Positions 7,817 to 16,587 of a stretch of 43,830 nucleotides of DNA are shown in pieces. Position numbers and translations under genes: made by a program. This DNA is from Flavobacteriaceae bacterium. GTDB taxonomy: Bacteria; Bacteroidota; Bacteroidia; Flavobacteriales; Flavobacteriaceae. The stretch covers positions 1 to 43,830 of the forward strand of contig RFPP01000016.1 in the NCBI GenBank assembly GCA_009926065.1. Reading direction: 5' to 3'. Numbering within the stretch: position 1 is the stretch's first letter; every line of letters starts with the position of its first letter. The notes beneath the pieces are model-generated. The model ran no database searches. It saw only the letters and a program-made list of their open reading frames with translations, and was not told the DNA's origin.

Positions 7817-10669
7817 TTATTTACTTAAATACATTTTTCTTCTGGAATACAATTCATAGAATTGGTCGTCTTTTAAATCATCTATGAATAATATACTCTC
7901 ACCTGTTGATTTCATTTCTGGCCCCAGTGCCTTATTTACACCATGAAATTTACTGAATGAGAATACAGGTTGCTTAATTGCATACCCATTTAACTGCGGT
8001 TTAAATTTAAAATCGGTTACTTTTTTATGTCCTAACATTACTTTTGTTGCATAATTCACATAAGGTTCGCCATAAGCTTTTGCAATAAATGGAACTGTTC
8101 TTGAAGCTCTAGGATTGGCCTCAATAATATAAACGGTATCATCTTTTATTGCAAATTGTATGTTAATTAAACCAACTGTTCGAAGAGCCAGAGCTATCTT
8201 TTTAGTATGATCTTTAATTTGTTGCATTACAAATTCACCTAGATTAAATGGAGGTAAAGTGGCATTACTATCACCAGAATGCACACCGCAAGGTTCAATA
8301 TGTTCCATAATTCCTATAATATAAACATTTTCCCCATCACAAATTGCATCAGCTTCAGCTTCAATTGCTCCATCCAAATAATGATCTAAAAGAAGTTTAT
8401 TTCCAGGTATAGATTTTAATAAATCAATTACATGTTCTTCTAATTCTTGTTTGTTGATTACAATTTTCATTCCCTGACCACCCAATACATAGGAAGGCCT
8501 AACCAAAAGTGGAAAGTCTAAAACATCAGCCAATTGAGAAGCTTCGTCTGCAGTTTCTGCAATTCCGAATTTTGGAAAAGGAATTTGTAATTGAGATAAA
8601 AGTTCAGAAAAACGTCCTCTATCTTCGGCTAAATCTAATGCGTCAAAACTTGTTCCAATAATTTTAATTCCGTGTTTTGCTAATTTTTCCGCTAATTTTA
8701 AAGCGGTTTGACCCCCTAATTGCACAATTACTCCCTCTGGTTTTTCGTGTTGGATAATATCATAAATATGTTCCCAAAATACGGGTTCAAAATACAATTT
8801 ATGAGCAGTATCAAAATCGGTAGAAACAGTTTCAGGATTACAATTGATCATTATTGTCTCATATCCACATTCTGCAGCAGCTAATACTCCATGAACACAA
8901 GAGTAATCAAATTCAATACCTTGTCCTATTCTATTTGGCCCTGATCCTAAAACAACTATTTTTTTCTTATCGGTTACAATACTTTCGTTATCAACATATT
9001 TTGTTCCATTGGCTGTTTCAATTTCTGCTTCAAAAGTAGAGTAATAGTAAGGTGTTTTTGCTTTAAATTCTGCAGCACAAGTATCTACAAGCTTGTAAAC
9101 CCTATTCACATTTTTTTCTTCTCTTAACTTATAAACCTGACTCTCTAAACAGCCCATCATGTGAGCAATTTGGCGGTCTGCGAACCCTTTTTGTTTTGCT
9201 TCTAGTAGTAATTCTTTTGGTAATGTATTTACCTTGAAATTGGATATTTCTTTTTGTAAAATGAATAATTCTTCATATTGTTTTAAAAACCACATGTCAA
9301 TTTTTGTAATTTCATGAATTCTACTCAACGGAATTCCCATTGCTATTGCATCATAAATTACAAAAACACGGTCCCAACTCGCATAAGTTAGTTTTTCAAT
9401 AATTTGTTCGTAATTTTTATAACCTTTTCCATCGGCACCAAGACCATTTCTTTTTATTTCTAAAGATTGAGTAGCTTTGTGCAACGCTTCTTGAAAGGAA
9501 CGTCCAATTCCCATTACTTCTCCAACTGATTTCATCTGTAATCCTAGAGTTCTATCAGCACCTTCGAATTTATCGAAATTCCATCTTGGAATTTTCACAA
9601 TTACATAATCTAATGTTGGTTCAAATAATGCAGATGTAGATTTTGTAATTTGATTTTGTAATTCATCTAAGTGATACCCTAATGCTAATTTTGAGGCTAT
9701 TTTAGCAATTGGATAGCCGGTTGCTTTGGATGCCAATGCCGAAGATCGGGAAACACGAGGGTTAATTTCAATAGCTACAATATCCTCTTTTTCGTCGGGA
9801 GAAACAGCGAATTGAACATTGCAACCTCCAGCAAAATTTCCGATGCTTCTCATCATCAAAATGGCCATGTCTCGCATTTTTTGAAAAGTAGTATCAGATA
9901 AAGTCATCGCAGGTGCAACCGTAATACTATCACCAGTATGAATACCCATTGGATCCATATTTTCGATAGAACAGATAATTACAACATTATCATTTTTATC
10001 ACGTAAAAGCTCTAATTCGTATTCTTTCCAACCTATCAACGCCTTGTCAATTAAAACTTCATGAATAGGTGAGGCTTCTAAACCACGAGTTAATAATTCA
10101 TCAAAGTCTTCTTTATGGTGAACAAATGCAGCTCCTGTTCCACCCAGTGTAAATGAAGGTCTTATTACCAATGGAAATCCAAATTCCTGCGCGATTTCTT
10201 TTCCTTTTAAAAAAGAAGTTGCCGTTTTTGCAGGAGCAGTAGGAACTCCAATTTTTGCTAATAATTGTTTAAATTGTTCGCGATCTTCAGTTATATTTAT
10301 TGCGTTAATATCAACACCTATTAATCGTACCCCAAAATCTTTCCAAATGCCTTTTTCATCAGCTTCTAAACATAAATTTAAAGCGGTTTGTCCACCCATT
10401 GTAGGTAAAACAGCATCAATTTGAGGGTGTTCTTTAAGAATTTCAATAATAGATTTTGTGGTTAAGGGTTTTAAATATATATGATCGGCCATAGAAGGGT
10501 CAGTCATAATTGTTGCCGGATTTGAATTGATCAAAATTACTTCTATTCCTTCTTCACGAATGGAACGAGCAGATTGAGATCCTGCATAATCAAACTCGCA
10601 GGCTTGCCCAATAACAATAGGTCCTGAACCTATTATTAGTAACGATTTTATTGAATGGTCTTTTGGCAT
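7817..10669 (-). CDS. carB: Carbamoyl-phosphate synthase large subunit, lacking the C-terminal allosteric domain
   Basis: This 950-residue enzyme makes carbamoyl phosphate from bicarbonate, ammonia and two ATP for pyrimidine and arginine synthesis. Two homologous synthetase halves are clear. The first starts GSGPIVIGQACEFDYAGSQ (about 13-31), with ATP-grasp motifs SFTLGGTG and EINPRVSRSSALASKATGYP. The second starts GSGPNRIGQGIEFDYS (about 560), with PSYVLGGQGM and EANPRASRTVPFIAKA. The chain stops at about the point where the E. coli protein (1073 residues) enters its MGS-like regulatory domain, so UMP/ornithine control through that domain is absent. carA is not in this window. The gene follows rpmH but is separated from it by a terminator. 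Confidence 0.96.
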   Translation of the reverse strand: MPKDHSIKSLLIIGSGPIVIGQACEFDYAGSQSARSIREEGIEVILINSNPATIMTDPSMADHIYLKPLTTKSIIEILKEHPQIDAVLPTMGGQTALNLCLEADEKGIWKDFGVRLIGVDINAINITEDREQFKQLLAKIGVPTAPAKTATSFLKGKEIAQEFGFPLVIRPSFTLGGTGAAFVHHKEDFDELLTRGLEASPIHEVLIDKALIGWKEYELELLRDKNDNVVIICSIENMDPMGIHTGDSITVAPAMTLSDTTFQKMRDMAILMMRSIGNFAGGCNVQFAVSPDEKEDIVAIEINPRVSRSSALASKATGYPIAKIASKLALGYHLDELQNQITKSTSALFEPTLDYVIVKIPRWNFDKFEGADRTLGLQMKSVGEVMGIGRSFQEALHKATQSLEIKRNGLGADGKGYKNYEQIIEKLTYASWDRVFVIYDAIAMGIPLSRIHEITKIDMWFLKQYEELFILQKEISNFKVNTLPKELLLEAKQKGFADRQIAHMMGCLESQVYKLREEKNVNRVYKLVDTCAAEFKAKTPYYYSTFEAEIETANGTKYVDNESIVTDKKKIVVLGSGPNRIGQGIEFDYSCVHGVLAAAECGYETIMINCNPETVSTDFDTAHKLYFEPVFWEHIYDIIQHEKPEGVIVQLGGQTALKLAEKLAKHGIKIIGTSFDALDLAEDRGRFSELLSQLQIPFPKFGIAETADEASQLADVLDFPLLVRPSYVLGGQGMKIVINKQELEEHVIDLLKSIPGNKLLLDHYLDGAIEAEADAICDGENVYIIGIMEHIEPCGVHSGDSNATLPPFNLGEFVMQQIKDHTKKIALALRTVGLINIQFAIKDDTVYIIEANPRASRTVPFIAKAYGEPYVNYATKVMLGHKKVTDFKFKPQLNGYAIKQPVFSFSKFHGVNKALGPEMKSTGESILFIDDLKDDQFYELYSRRKMYLSK

Positions 10670-10712
10670 TTTAGAACGGTATAGTGTTGTTAATTTTTAT
10701 AAAGTAAAGATA

Positions 10713-10749
10713 TAAAAAAAAAGGCGATACTAATAATAGTAACGCCTTT
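10713..10749 (-). terminator. Terminator of rpmH
   Basis: On the minus strand, AAAGGCG and TACTA pair with TAGTA and CGCCTTT (arms 10743-10749, 10737-10741, 10728-10732 and 10720-10726), with one T-T mismatch and a 4-base loop. A run of about nine T follows. It lies between rpmH and carB. Confidence 0.85.
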
Positions 10750-10768
10750 ATATATGTTTGAATAAACA

Positions 10769-10930
10769 TTATTTTTTGTGTCTTGGTTCGGATGAAACAG
10801 TCAATTGGTGTCTTCCTTTAGCTCTTCTTCGAGCAAGCACTTTTCTTCCATTAGCAGTAGCCATTCTGTCCATAAATCCGTGCTTATTTCTTCTCTTTCT
10901 TTTCGATGGTTGAAACGTTCTTTTGCTCAT
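10769..10930 (-). CDS. rpmH: 50S ribosomal protein L34
   Basis: This 53-residue ORF reads [19 protein letters not shown], then [20 protein letters not shown], and ends HKK. It carries the L34 signature (TFQPS.RKR...HGF..RM.T..GR.VL..RR.KGR) and the extreme Arg/Lys content of this small protein of the large ribosomal subunit. It is monocistronic, with its own strong promoter, a leader of about 65-70 bases and its own terminator. The usual neighbours dnaA and rnpA are not present, as is common in Bacteroidota. Confidence 0.97.
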   Translation of the reverse strand: MSKRTFQPSKRKRRNKHGFMDRMATANGRKVLARRRAKGRHQLTVSSEPRHKK

Positions 10931-11004
10931 TGTTGATTATCTTTAAAACTTGAATTAAAAAAATTGATAGGTTAATTAGAATATAAATATTCCTAAACCG
11001 AGTG

Positions 11005-11034
11005 CAAATATACAAAGAGTTTTATTCTTTGCAA
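11005..11034 (-). promoter_or_regulatory. rpmH: rpmH promoter (Bacteroidota -33/-7 type)
   Basis: On the minus strand TTG (11034-11032) is followed after 19 bases by TATATTTG (11012-11005). This is a good match to the flavobacterial TTG-N17-19-TAnnTTTG promoter. It precedes a leader of about 65-70 bases and faces away from the TPR gene promoter. Confidence 0.75.
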
Positions 11035-11067
11035 GTAGTTTGTAAAAATATTTTAATTTCCTTTTAC

Positions 11068-11075
11068 TATATTTG
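11068..11075 (+). promoter_or_regulatory. Putative -7 element for the TPR gene
   Basis: TATATTTG matches TAnnTTTG and lies 23 bases before the ATG at 11099. The nearest upstream TTTG (11039-11042) is 25 bases away, which is too far for a standard -33 element. Confidence 0.45.
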
Positions 11076-11098
11076 CCAAAATAATTAATCACTTACTT

Positions 11099-11614
11099 AT
11101 GTTTCATAAAAACATTAAAATAATTTTAGCATCTCTAATTATAGGTTTAAGTATTTGGAGTTTTATTGATGGAGAAATTGGAAATGGTATTTTCTATATT
11201 TTTTTATCATTGATCCCTATCTTTTTATATTATAAAAATGAGTATATCCTATTGGCTTTTTTAAAATTAAGAAAGCAAGATTTTCACGGGGCTCAAAGAT
11301 GGCTTGCTCGTATTAAAAATCCTGAAAACGCATTAATAAGAAAGCAACAAGGCTATTATAATTACCTCCATGGTATAATGCATTCTCAAACTAATTTAAT
11401 TCAAGCAGAAAAGTATTTCAAGAAAGCTGTAGAATTAGGTTTGTCTATGGATATAGATTTAGCCGTTGCTAAATTAAATTTAGCTGGTGTTGCTATGTCG
11501 AGAAGAAGAAAATTGGAAGCAACGAACCTATTAAACGAGGCTAAGAAATTAGATAAACAAAATATGCTCAAAGATCAAATTTTAATGATGAAGGAGCAAA
11601 TGAAAAAAATGTAA
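11099..11614 (+). CDS. Membrane-anchored TPR-like protein of unknown function
   Basis: This 171-residue protein has two N-terminal hydrophobic segments (about 8-23 and 28-46). A soluble helical region (about 55-170) follows, with a TPR-like pattern such as AEKYFKKAVELGLSMDIDLAVAKLNLAGVAM. The helical part probably lies in the cytoplasm, because the segment after the second hydrophobic stretch is basic. No catalytic motif is visible. The gene diverges from rpmH and stands alone, ending in its own terminator. I do not recognise a named family. It could be a scaffold for an envelope complex, but nothing nearby shows a partner. Confidence 0.75.
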   Translation: MFHKNIKIILASLIIGLSIWSFIDGEIGNGIFYIFLSLIPIFLYYKNEYILLAFLKLRKQDFHGAQRWLARIKNPENALIRKQQGYYNYLHGIMHSQTNLIQAEKYFKKAVELGLSMDIDLAVAKLNLAGVAMSRRRKLEATNLLNEAKKLDKQNMLKDQILMMKEQMKKM

Positions 11615-11637
11615 TTAAATGAATTTCATAGATATTT

Positions 11638-11666
11638 AAAACTGTTCAAATTGAACAGTTTTTTTT
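11638..11666 (+). terminator. Terminator after the TPR gene
   Basis: AAACTGTTC and GAACAGTTT (11639-11647 and 11653-11661) pair around a 5-base loop and run into eight T. The rest of the gap to prfA (11667-11847) is AT-rich, and I see nothing in it. Confidence 0.9.
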
Positions 11667-11847
11667 ATAAATAAACCTAAATCTAAATTTTTACTGAATT
11701 TATCTAACCTAATATTTTCAATTAATTAATTTTTCATTTTTGGTCTTATTAAATATTTTTTTTATTTTCTCTATTAAACTATTTTGAATATAGTAAAAAG
11801 TTGTCATTTCAAATATTGAAAACTATTTATTATCAACTATTTTTTTG

Positions 11848-11855
11848 TAAATTTG
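11848..11855 (+). promoter_or_regulatory. prfA: Putative -7 element for prfA
   Basis: TAAATTTG fits TAnnTTTG. It places transcription start near 11862, inside the longest open frame from 11801, which supports the ATG at 11879. No clear -33 element is visible. Confidence 0.5.
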
Positions 11856-11878
11856 CGCACTTAATTAGAAAAAATAAA

Positions 11879-12955
11879 ATGTTAGATAGACTTCAAATAG
11901 TAAAGCAACGTTTCGATGAGATATCAGATTTGATTATTCAACCAGATGTCATTAGCGATCAAAAACGTTATGTACAATTGAATCAAGAATATAAAAGTTT
12001 AAAAGCACTTGCAGATAAACGAAACGAATACATAGTAGTTTTAGGAAATATTGATGAAGCTAACGAGATTATTGCTGAAGGAAGTGACCCAGATATGATT
12101 GAAATGGCGAAAATGCAATTGGAAGAAGCGAAAGAGAGATTGCCAATTTTGGAAGAAGAAATTAAATTTCTATTGATTCCAAAAGATCCTGAGGATGCTA
12201 AAAATGTGATGGTCGAGATTAGAGCCGGAACAGGTGGTGATGAAGCGAGTATATTTGCCGGCGATTTGTTTAGAATGTATACAAAATATTGTGAAAATAG
12301 AGGTTGGAGAACTTCTGTCGTTGATGTAAATGAAGGAACTTCAGGCGGATTTAAAGAGGTTATTTTTGAAGTTACTGGAGAGGATGTTTATGGGACTTTA
12401 AAATTTGAAGCTGGAGTGCATCGTGTTCAACGTGTGCCACAAACAGAAACCCAAGGCCGTGTGCATACTTCTGCAGCTACGGTTATGGTACTTCCAGAAG
12501 CAGAAGAATTTGATGTTCAAATTGATATGAATGATGTTCGAATTGATTTCTTTTGTTCGTCTGGACCAGGAGGACAATCGGTAAATACTACAAAATCAGC
12601 TGTTCGATTAACACACATTCCAACCGGATTAGTTGCACAATGTCAGGATCAAAAATCCCAACATAAGAATAAAGACAAAGCGATGGACGTTTTACGTTCT
12701 AGGTTATACGAACAAGAATTAGCTAAAAAACAAGCTGAAGACGCTACAAAACGTTCATCTCAAGTAAGTTCGGGAGATCGTTCGGCTAAAATTAGAACTT
12801 ATAATTATTCTCAAGGTCGTGTAACTGATCATCGTATTGGATTGACTTTATATGATTTGGGAAATATTATGAATGGTGATATACAAAAAATTGTTGACGA
12901 GCTACAATTGGTTAACAACATGGAAAAATTGAAGGAAGCAAGTGAAGTATTTTAA
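11879..12955 (+). CDS. prfA: Peptide chain release factor 1
   Basis: This protein recognises UAA and UAG stop codons and triggers peptide release on the ribosome. The start at 11879 gives 358 residues ([10 protein letters not shown]), the usual RF1 length. An earlier in-frame start at 11801 would add 26 residues upstream of the promoter element. The codon-recognition tripeptide is PQT (187-189) in [15 protein letters not shown], where many RF1 have PAT or PVT. The catalytic GGQ is at 231-233 in [17 protein letters not shown]. The PxT motif separates it from RF2 (SPF). It is monocistronic, ending in a hairpin before pyrF. Confidence 0.97.
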   Translation: MLDRLQIVKQRFDEISDLIIQPDVISDQKRYVQLNQEYKSLKALADKRNEYIVVLGNIDEANEIIAEGSDPDMIEMAKMQLEEAKERLPILEEEIKFLLIPKDPEDAKNVMVEIRAGTGGDEASIFAGDLFRMYTKYCENRGWRTSVVDVNEGTSGGFKEVIFEVTGEDVYGTLKFEAGVHRVQRVPQTETQGRVHTSAATVMVLPEAEEFDVQIDMNDVRIDFFCSSGPGGQSVNTTKSAVRLTHIPTGLVAQCQDQKSQHKNKDKAMDVLRSRLYEQELAKKQAEDATKRSSQVSSGDRSAKIRTYNYSQGRVTDHRIGLTLYDLGNIMNGDIQKIVDELQLVNNMEKLKEASEVF

Positions 12956-12997
12956 GGAAACGAATTGAGAATAAACTGAAAGAGAAAAGTCTAATAT

Positions 12998-13030
12998 ATG
13001 CCACACTGAATCTAGTTTGGCATTTTTTTT
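12998..13030 (+). terminator. Terminator of prfA
   Basis: ATGCCACACT (12998-13007) pairs with AGTTTGGCAT (13014-13023), with one C-T mismatch and a 6-base loop. A run of eight T follows. Confidence 0.82.
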
Positions 13031-13043
13031 ATAACTTTCGAAC

Positions 13044-13071
13044 TTTGCAAAAAAAAACTTTACGAACTTTG
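13044..13071 (+). promoter_or_regulatory. pyrF: Putative pyrF promoter
   Basis: The sequence CGAACTTTGC occurs twice (from about 13039 and 13063). It gives a -33 TTTG (13044-13047), 16 bases, then GAACTTTG (13064-13071), one base from TAnnTTTG. The spacing suits a flavobacterial promoter with a leader of about 12 bases. Confidence 0.5.
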
Positions 13072-13088
13072 CGGTTAAACACACAACA

Positions 13089-13916
13089 ATGACTACACAA
13101 CAACTAATTGACCAAATTAAAATTAAAAAATCCTTTCTTTGTGTTGGATTAGATGTTGATTTGAATAAAATTCCTCCCCATTTGTTAGAATTTGAAGATC
13201 CTATTTTCGAATTCAATAAAGCGATAATTGATGCTACTCATGATTTAGCGGTTTCCTTCAAGCCAAATACTGCTTTTTATGAAGCTTATGGAATCAAAGG
13301 CTGGGTTTCTCTACAAAAAACAATTAATTATATAAATGAAAAGTATCCAACACTTTTCACAATTGCCGATGCTAAACGCGGTGACATTGGAAATACGTCT
13401 TCAATGTATGCAAAAGCTTTCTTTGAAGATTTGAATTTTGATAGCGTAACCGTTGCTCCATACATGGGAAAAGATTCTGTGGAACCTTTCTTAGCATTTG
13501 AAAATAAACACACGATTATGTTGGCTCTAACTTCAAACGAAGGTGCTTATGATTTTCAAACCTTGAATGTAGAAGGAATAGAATTGTACAAACAGGTATT
13601 GGAAACATCCAAAAATTGGATAAATTCTGAAAACCTAATCTATGTTGTTGGTGCTACAAAAGCAGAATATTTCAAAGAAATTAGAAAAATTGTTCCTGAC
13701 AGTTTCTTGCTAGTTCCTGGCGTTGGCGCTCAACGCGGAAGCCTTTCTGAAGTTTGCAAATACGGATTGAATTCCAATGTAGGCTTACTCATAAATTCTT
13801 CGAGAGCAATAATTTATGCTTCAAACAGAGTCGATTTTGCTGAAAAGGCTAGGGGTGAAGCTCAAAAAATGCAATTGGAAATGGCAGCTATTATAAATAA
13901 GTCTATTTCTTTATAA
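13089..13916 (+). CDS. pyrF: Orotidine 5'-phosphate decarboxylase, type 2
   Basis: This 275-residue enzyme performs the last step of UMP synthesis, OMP to UMP plus CO2. The N-terminus has [13 protein letters not shown]. The catalytic motif is [19 protein letters not shown] (about residues 95-113), whose Asp-Lys-Asp charge network is diagnostic. The later VPGVGAQRG is the phosphate-binding loop. The length and the [12 protein letters not shown] segment place it in the longer 'type 2' group found in Bacteroidota. Together with carB it gives two steps of pyrimidine synthesis within 6 kb, though in separate transcripts. Its last 14 bases overlap the convergent GH16 gene, with no terminator between. 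Confidence 0.96.
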   Translation: MTTQQLIDQIKIKKSFLCVGLDVDLNKIPPHLLEFEDPIFEFNKAIIDATHDLAVSFKPNTAFYEAYGIKGWVSLQKTINYINEKYPTLFTIADAKRGDIGNTSSMYAKAFFEDLNFDSVTVAPYMGKDSVEPFLAFENKHTIMLALTSNEGAYDFQTLNVEGIELYKQVLETSKNWINSENLIYVVGATKAEYFKEIRKIVPDSFLLVPGVGAQRGSLSEVCKYGLNSNVGLLINSSRAIIYASNRVDFAEKARGEAQKMQLEMAAIINKSISL

Positions 13917-15495
13917 ACTTGTAGCTTTGAATTCCTTGTTCTGAATTTACTTTAAGAATATAAATGCCACTTTGATAATTGGATATGTTCAACGTTTTTT
14001 CTTGAGAATTTAATTTAAATTCTGCCAAATCTTGTCCTAATAACGAACTTATTGTAATAGTTGCACCTATAAGGTTTTCATTTGATTTAAGTGTTATTTC
14101 ATCAAATGCAGGATTTGGAAAAAGAACCAAATTATTTTCTTTTAAAACATTTGGTGATTCTAAAGCTGTTTGTTGGTAAACCCTTACATAATCAACTTCC
14201 ATTGCCGATTGAACAAAACTGGTTGTTATACTTGATTGAATAGCAACGTTTAACAGAAGATACTGTTCAGCATCAAAAGGCCATGTACTGGCATTTTTTA
14301 TACTAGGATTATAAATATAATGTACAATATCATCAACACTAAATATCATTTTTGAAGCTGTCCATTCCAAAGCATAAATGTGAAATTGGGAAGAAGCAGT
14401 TGGAATAGTTTGACCTCCAAGATTTATTGTACTTCCAGAACTTGAAGTAGTGTGAATTGCACTTTGTACAAAGTTTTGGTTGGTTCCCCAATGCTCCATA
14501 ATGTCAATTTCTCCGCAGGCAGGCCAACTTGTAGTTCCAAATGAACTGGTCCAATAACCGCCAGGCTCAATAATGTTTTTTCCAAGCATCCAAATGGCAG
14601 GCCAAGTTCCAGCACCTATTGGAAGTTTAGCACGAACTTCTACTCGACCGTATTTAAAGGCAAATTTTGAATTTAATCGAGCAGAAGTAAATTGTTTAGT
14701 TCTTCCCTGATCGGTAAACGTTTCTCTTTTTGCAACAATACTCAGAATTCCATTATTTACACTCGAATTTACTTGACGGTTAGTATAATGTTGAAGTTCA
14801 CCGTTGTACCAACTATTTCCATTTGGAAGTTGGGTTTGAGGAAACCATTTTGTAGTATTTATCCCTCCGTTAATTTCAAATTCATCACTCCAAACTAATG
14901 TATTGAAAATAGAAGCCGCTCCTGAATAGTAAAAATCATCTATATAAGCAGTAACTTGAGAAGTATTATTTTCCCCATTAACTTGAATTAGTACTCGATT
15001 AAAATCTCTTCTATCTAAAGGATTTTGTGAATTAGGATCTAAATTAATATAATTGTCTGTGGCAAAATTGAAGGTAATAGTTTGCCATTGATTTAAAACC
15101 ACAGGTTTAATTATTTCACATTGGGTTGCCCAAGGTGAAGCTATTGAAGCATTTTGTAACTTTAACGAGACTTGATTATTTTGATTTCCGGTGATTCCAC
15201 TTGAAGGAACATATATTTTTAAAGTAAAAACGCTACTTGTATTTAAATTATAATTAAAACCAGCATCAAATCGGACATTCGCATATTGTCCGCCCGCATC
15301 CGTATATTTTAAAACTCGAGCTGAGGTATTGATCCCATTTTGAAAAGGATTTACAAAAGCGTTATCCATGCCACAATTGTCCCCAAACCATGATGTTATG
15401 GTTGAATTTCCCTCAAAATTATCTTGAGATATTCGAGCTTGAGAAAAAGAATTTATAGAAAAAAATAAAACAAAAACAAAAATAAAATTGCGCAT
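13903..15495 (-). CDS. Secreted GH16 beta-glucanase (laminarinase-like) with T9SS sorting domain
   Basis: This 530-residue protein has a signal peptide (1-19, ending SFSQ). A beta-sandwich module of CBM type follows (about 22-192), ending in [11 protein letters not shown]. The GH16 catalytic domain (about 200-440) has the motif [10 protein letters not shown], in which E329 is the nucleophile, D331 the helper and E334 the acid/base. [15 protein letters not shown] and VDYVRVYQ are further GH16 laminarinase landmarks. The C-terminus (about 456-530; [13 protein letters not shown] to [11 protein letters not shown] and SYKFIKK) is a type A T9SS sorting domain. The enzyme therefore crosses the outer membrane and probably degrades beta-1,3-glucans such as laminarin outside the cell. 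No SusCD pair or other glycosidase lies beside it, so it is not in a full polysaccharide utilisation locus. Confidence 0.93.
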   Translation of the reverse strand: MRNFIFVFVLFFSINSFSQARISQDNFEGNSTITSWFGDNCGMDNAFVNPFQNGINTSARVLKYTDAGGQYANVRFDAGFNYNLNTSSVFTLKIYVPSSGITGNQNNQVSLKLQNASIASPWATQCEIIKPVVLNQWQTITFNFATDNYINLDPNSQNPLDRRDFNRVLIQVNGENNTSQVTAYIDDFYYSGAASIFNTLVWSDEFEINGGINTTKWFPQTQLPNGNSWYNGELQHYTNRQVNSSVNNGILSIVAKRETFTDQGRTKQFTSARLNSKFAFKYGRVEVRAKLPIGAGTWPAIWMLGKNIIEPGGYWTSSFGTTSWPACGEIDIMEHWGTNQNFVQSAIHTTSSSGSTINLGGQTIPTASSQFHIYALEWTASKMIFSVDDIVHYIYNPSIKNASTWPFDAEQYLLLNVAIQSSITTSFVQSAMEVDYVRVYQQTALESPNVLKENNLVLFPNPAFDEITLKSNENLIGATITISSLLGQDLAEFKLNSQEKTLNISNYQSGIYILKVNSEQGIQSYKFIKK

Positions 15496-15527
15496 ATGCT
15501 TTGAAAAGTACTATTAAATATTTGAAA

Positions 15528-15535
15528 CAAATCTA
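15528..15535 (-). promoter_or_regulatory. Putative -7 element for the GH16 gene
   Basis: TAGATTTG on the minus strand matches TAnnTTTG and lies 32 bases upstream of the ATG. The only upstream TTG is about 28 bases away, so the -33 part is doubtful. Confidence 0.4.
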
Positions 15536-15675
15536 ATAAAATTATTAACTTACTGATTAAATCCAACCTATATTTAAACTATACATTTCTATTTATTTGA
15601 ATAGAATCTAATTGTATATATCACACTATTATTAAATTGTTTCATAGAATTAATATATATTTACAAAAAAAACAA

Positions 15676-16458
15676 ATGATACATTTCACCGTTTATGAAA
15701 AAGACAAAGATGCCCAATGGGTAACTTTTGTTCATGGAGCTGGTGGAAGTTCATCTATTTGGTTCAAGCAAATTCGAGATTTCCAGAAGCATTATAACGT
15801 CTTGTTGTTAGATTTAAGAGGTCATGGGAATTCTAACCAACAAATTAAAATTGCTTTCAAACAAAAATATACTTTTTCCGCTCTTGCCAATGATATTTTG
15901 GAGGTTTTAGATCACCTTAAAATTCAAAAATCTCATTTTGTTGGAATTTCGTTGGGCACAATTCTCATTCGCCAATTGGCAGAAATGCATCCTAACCGAG
16001 TTCAAAGTATGATTCTTGGGGGCGCAATTCTAAAAATGAATTTTAGATCTCAAATTTTAATGAGATTAGGAAATATCTTTAAATATATTTTACCCTATTT
16101 AGTATTATATAAATTCTTCGCTTTTGTAATTATGCCCAATAAAAATCATAAGCAATCCCGATTGTTATTCATCAATGAAGCTAAAAAATTATACCAAAAA
16201 GAGTTTATAAAATGGTTTAAATTAACTGCAGAAATCAATCCTATTTTAAAGTGGTTTCGACAAGAGGAGCTAAATATTCCTACACTATATATTATGGGCG
16301 AGGAAGATTATATGTTTCTTCCATCAGTGAGAAAAGTGGTTGAAAAACATTTCAGATCCTCGCAACTATTTGTAGTTCAACAATGTGGACATGTTGTAAA
16401 TATTGAACAACCAATTACCTTTAATTCTACTGTAATTTCATTTTTAAATAAATTATAA
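15676..16458 (+). CDS. Alpha/beta hydrolase
   Basis: I use the ATG at 15676 (MIHFTVYEKD), giving 260 residues; a TTG at 15637 would only add 13 basic residues. The fold and catalytic triad are clear: oxyanion HG at 20-21 (FVHGAGG), nucleophile S92 in GISLG, acid D211 in GEEDYMF and base H239 in QCGHV. LLLDLRGHGNS is the usual strand-4 loop. A helical cap with a hydrophobic stretch (about 128-155) suggests a lipophilic substrate. There is no signal peptide, so it acts in the cytosol. The substrate cannot be told. The gene stands alone, divergent from the GH16 gene. Confidence 0.88.
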   Translation: MIHFTVYEKDKDAQWVTFVHGAGGSSSIWFKQIRDFQKHYNVLLLDLRGHGNSNQQIKIAFKQKYTFSALANDILEVLDHLKIQKSHFVGISLGTILIRQLAEMHPNRVQSMILGGAILKMNFRSQILMRLGNIFKYILPYLVLYKFFAFVIMPNKNHKQSRLLFINEAKKLYQKEFIKWFKLTAEINPILKWFRQEELNIPTLYIMGEEDYMFLPSVRKVVEKHFRSSQLFVVQQCGHVVNIEQPITFNSTVISFLNKL

Positions 16459-16462
16459 AAAA

Positions 16463-16488
16463 AAACCACTTCCCGAAAGAAGTGGTTT
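16463..16488. terminator. Bidirectional terminator between the alpha/beta hydrolase and DUF4197 genes
   Basis: A perfect 10-bp stem (AAACCACTTC at 16463-16472, GAAGTGGTTT at 16479-16488) has a 6-base loop. The longer T run is on the minus strand, although the minus gene ends about 100 bases away. Confidence 0.85.
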
Positions 16489-16587
16489 AGTTACCTAAAT
16501 AACTCTCAATTATTAATTTTAAATTACATTGCAAATGTAGCTATCATCAGTATTTTAAATGTTAATATTTGGTTATAATTATGTTAA

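Noticed and set aside
11801..11878. N-terminal extension of prfA from an upstream ATG.
   Set aside because: It contains a promoter -7 element and adds 26 residues absent from RF1 proteins.
16525..16539. Short inverted repeat TACATT-GCA-AATGTA, possible operator.
   Set aside because: It lies downstream of two convergent genes, beyond their terminator, and arms of six A/T-rich bases are likely by chance.
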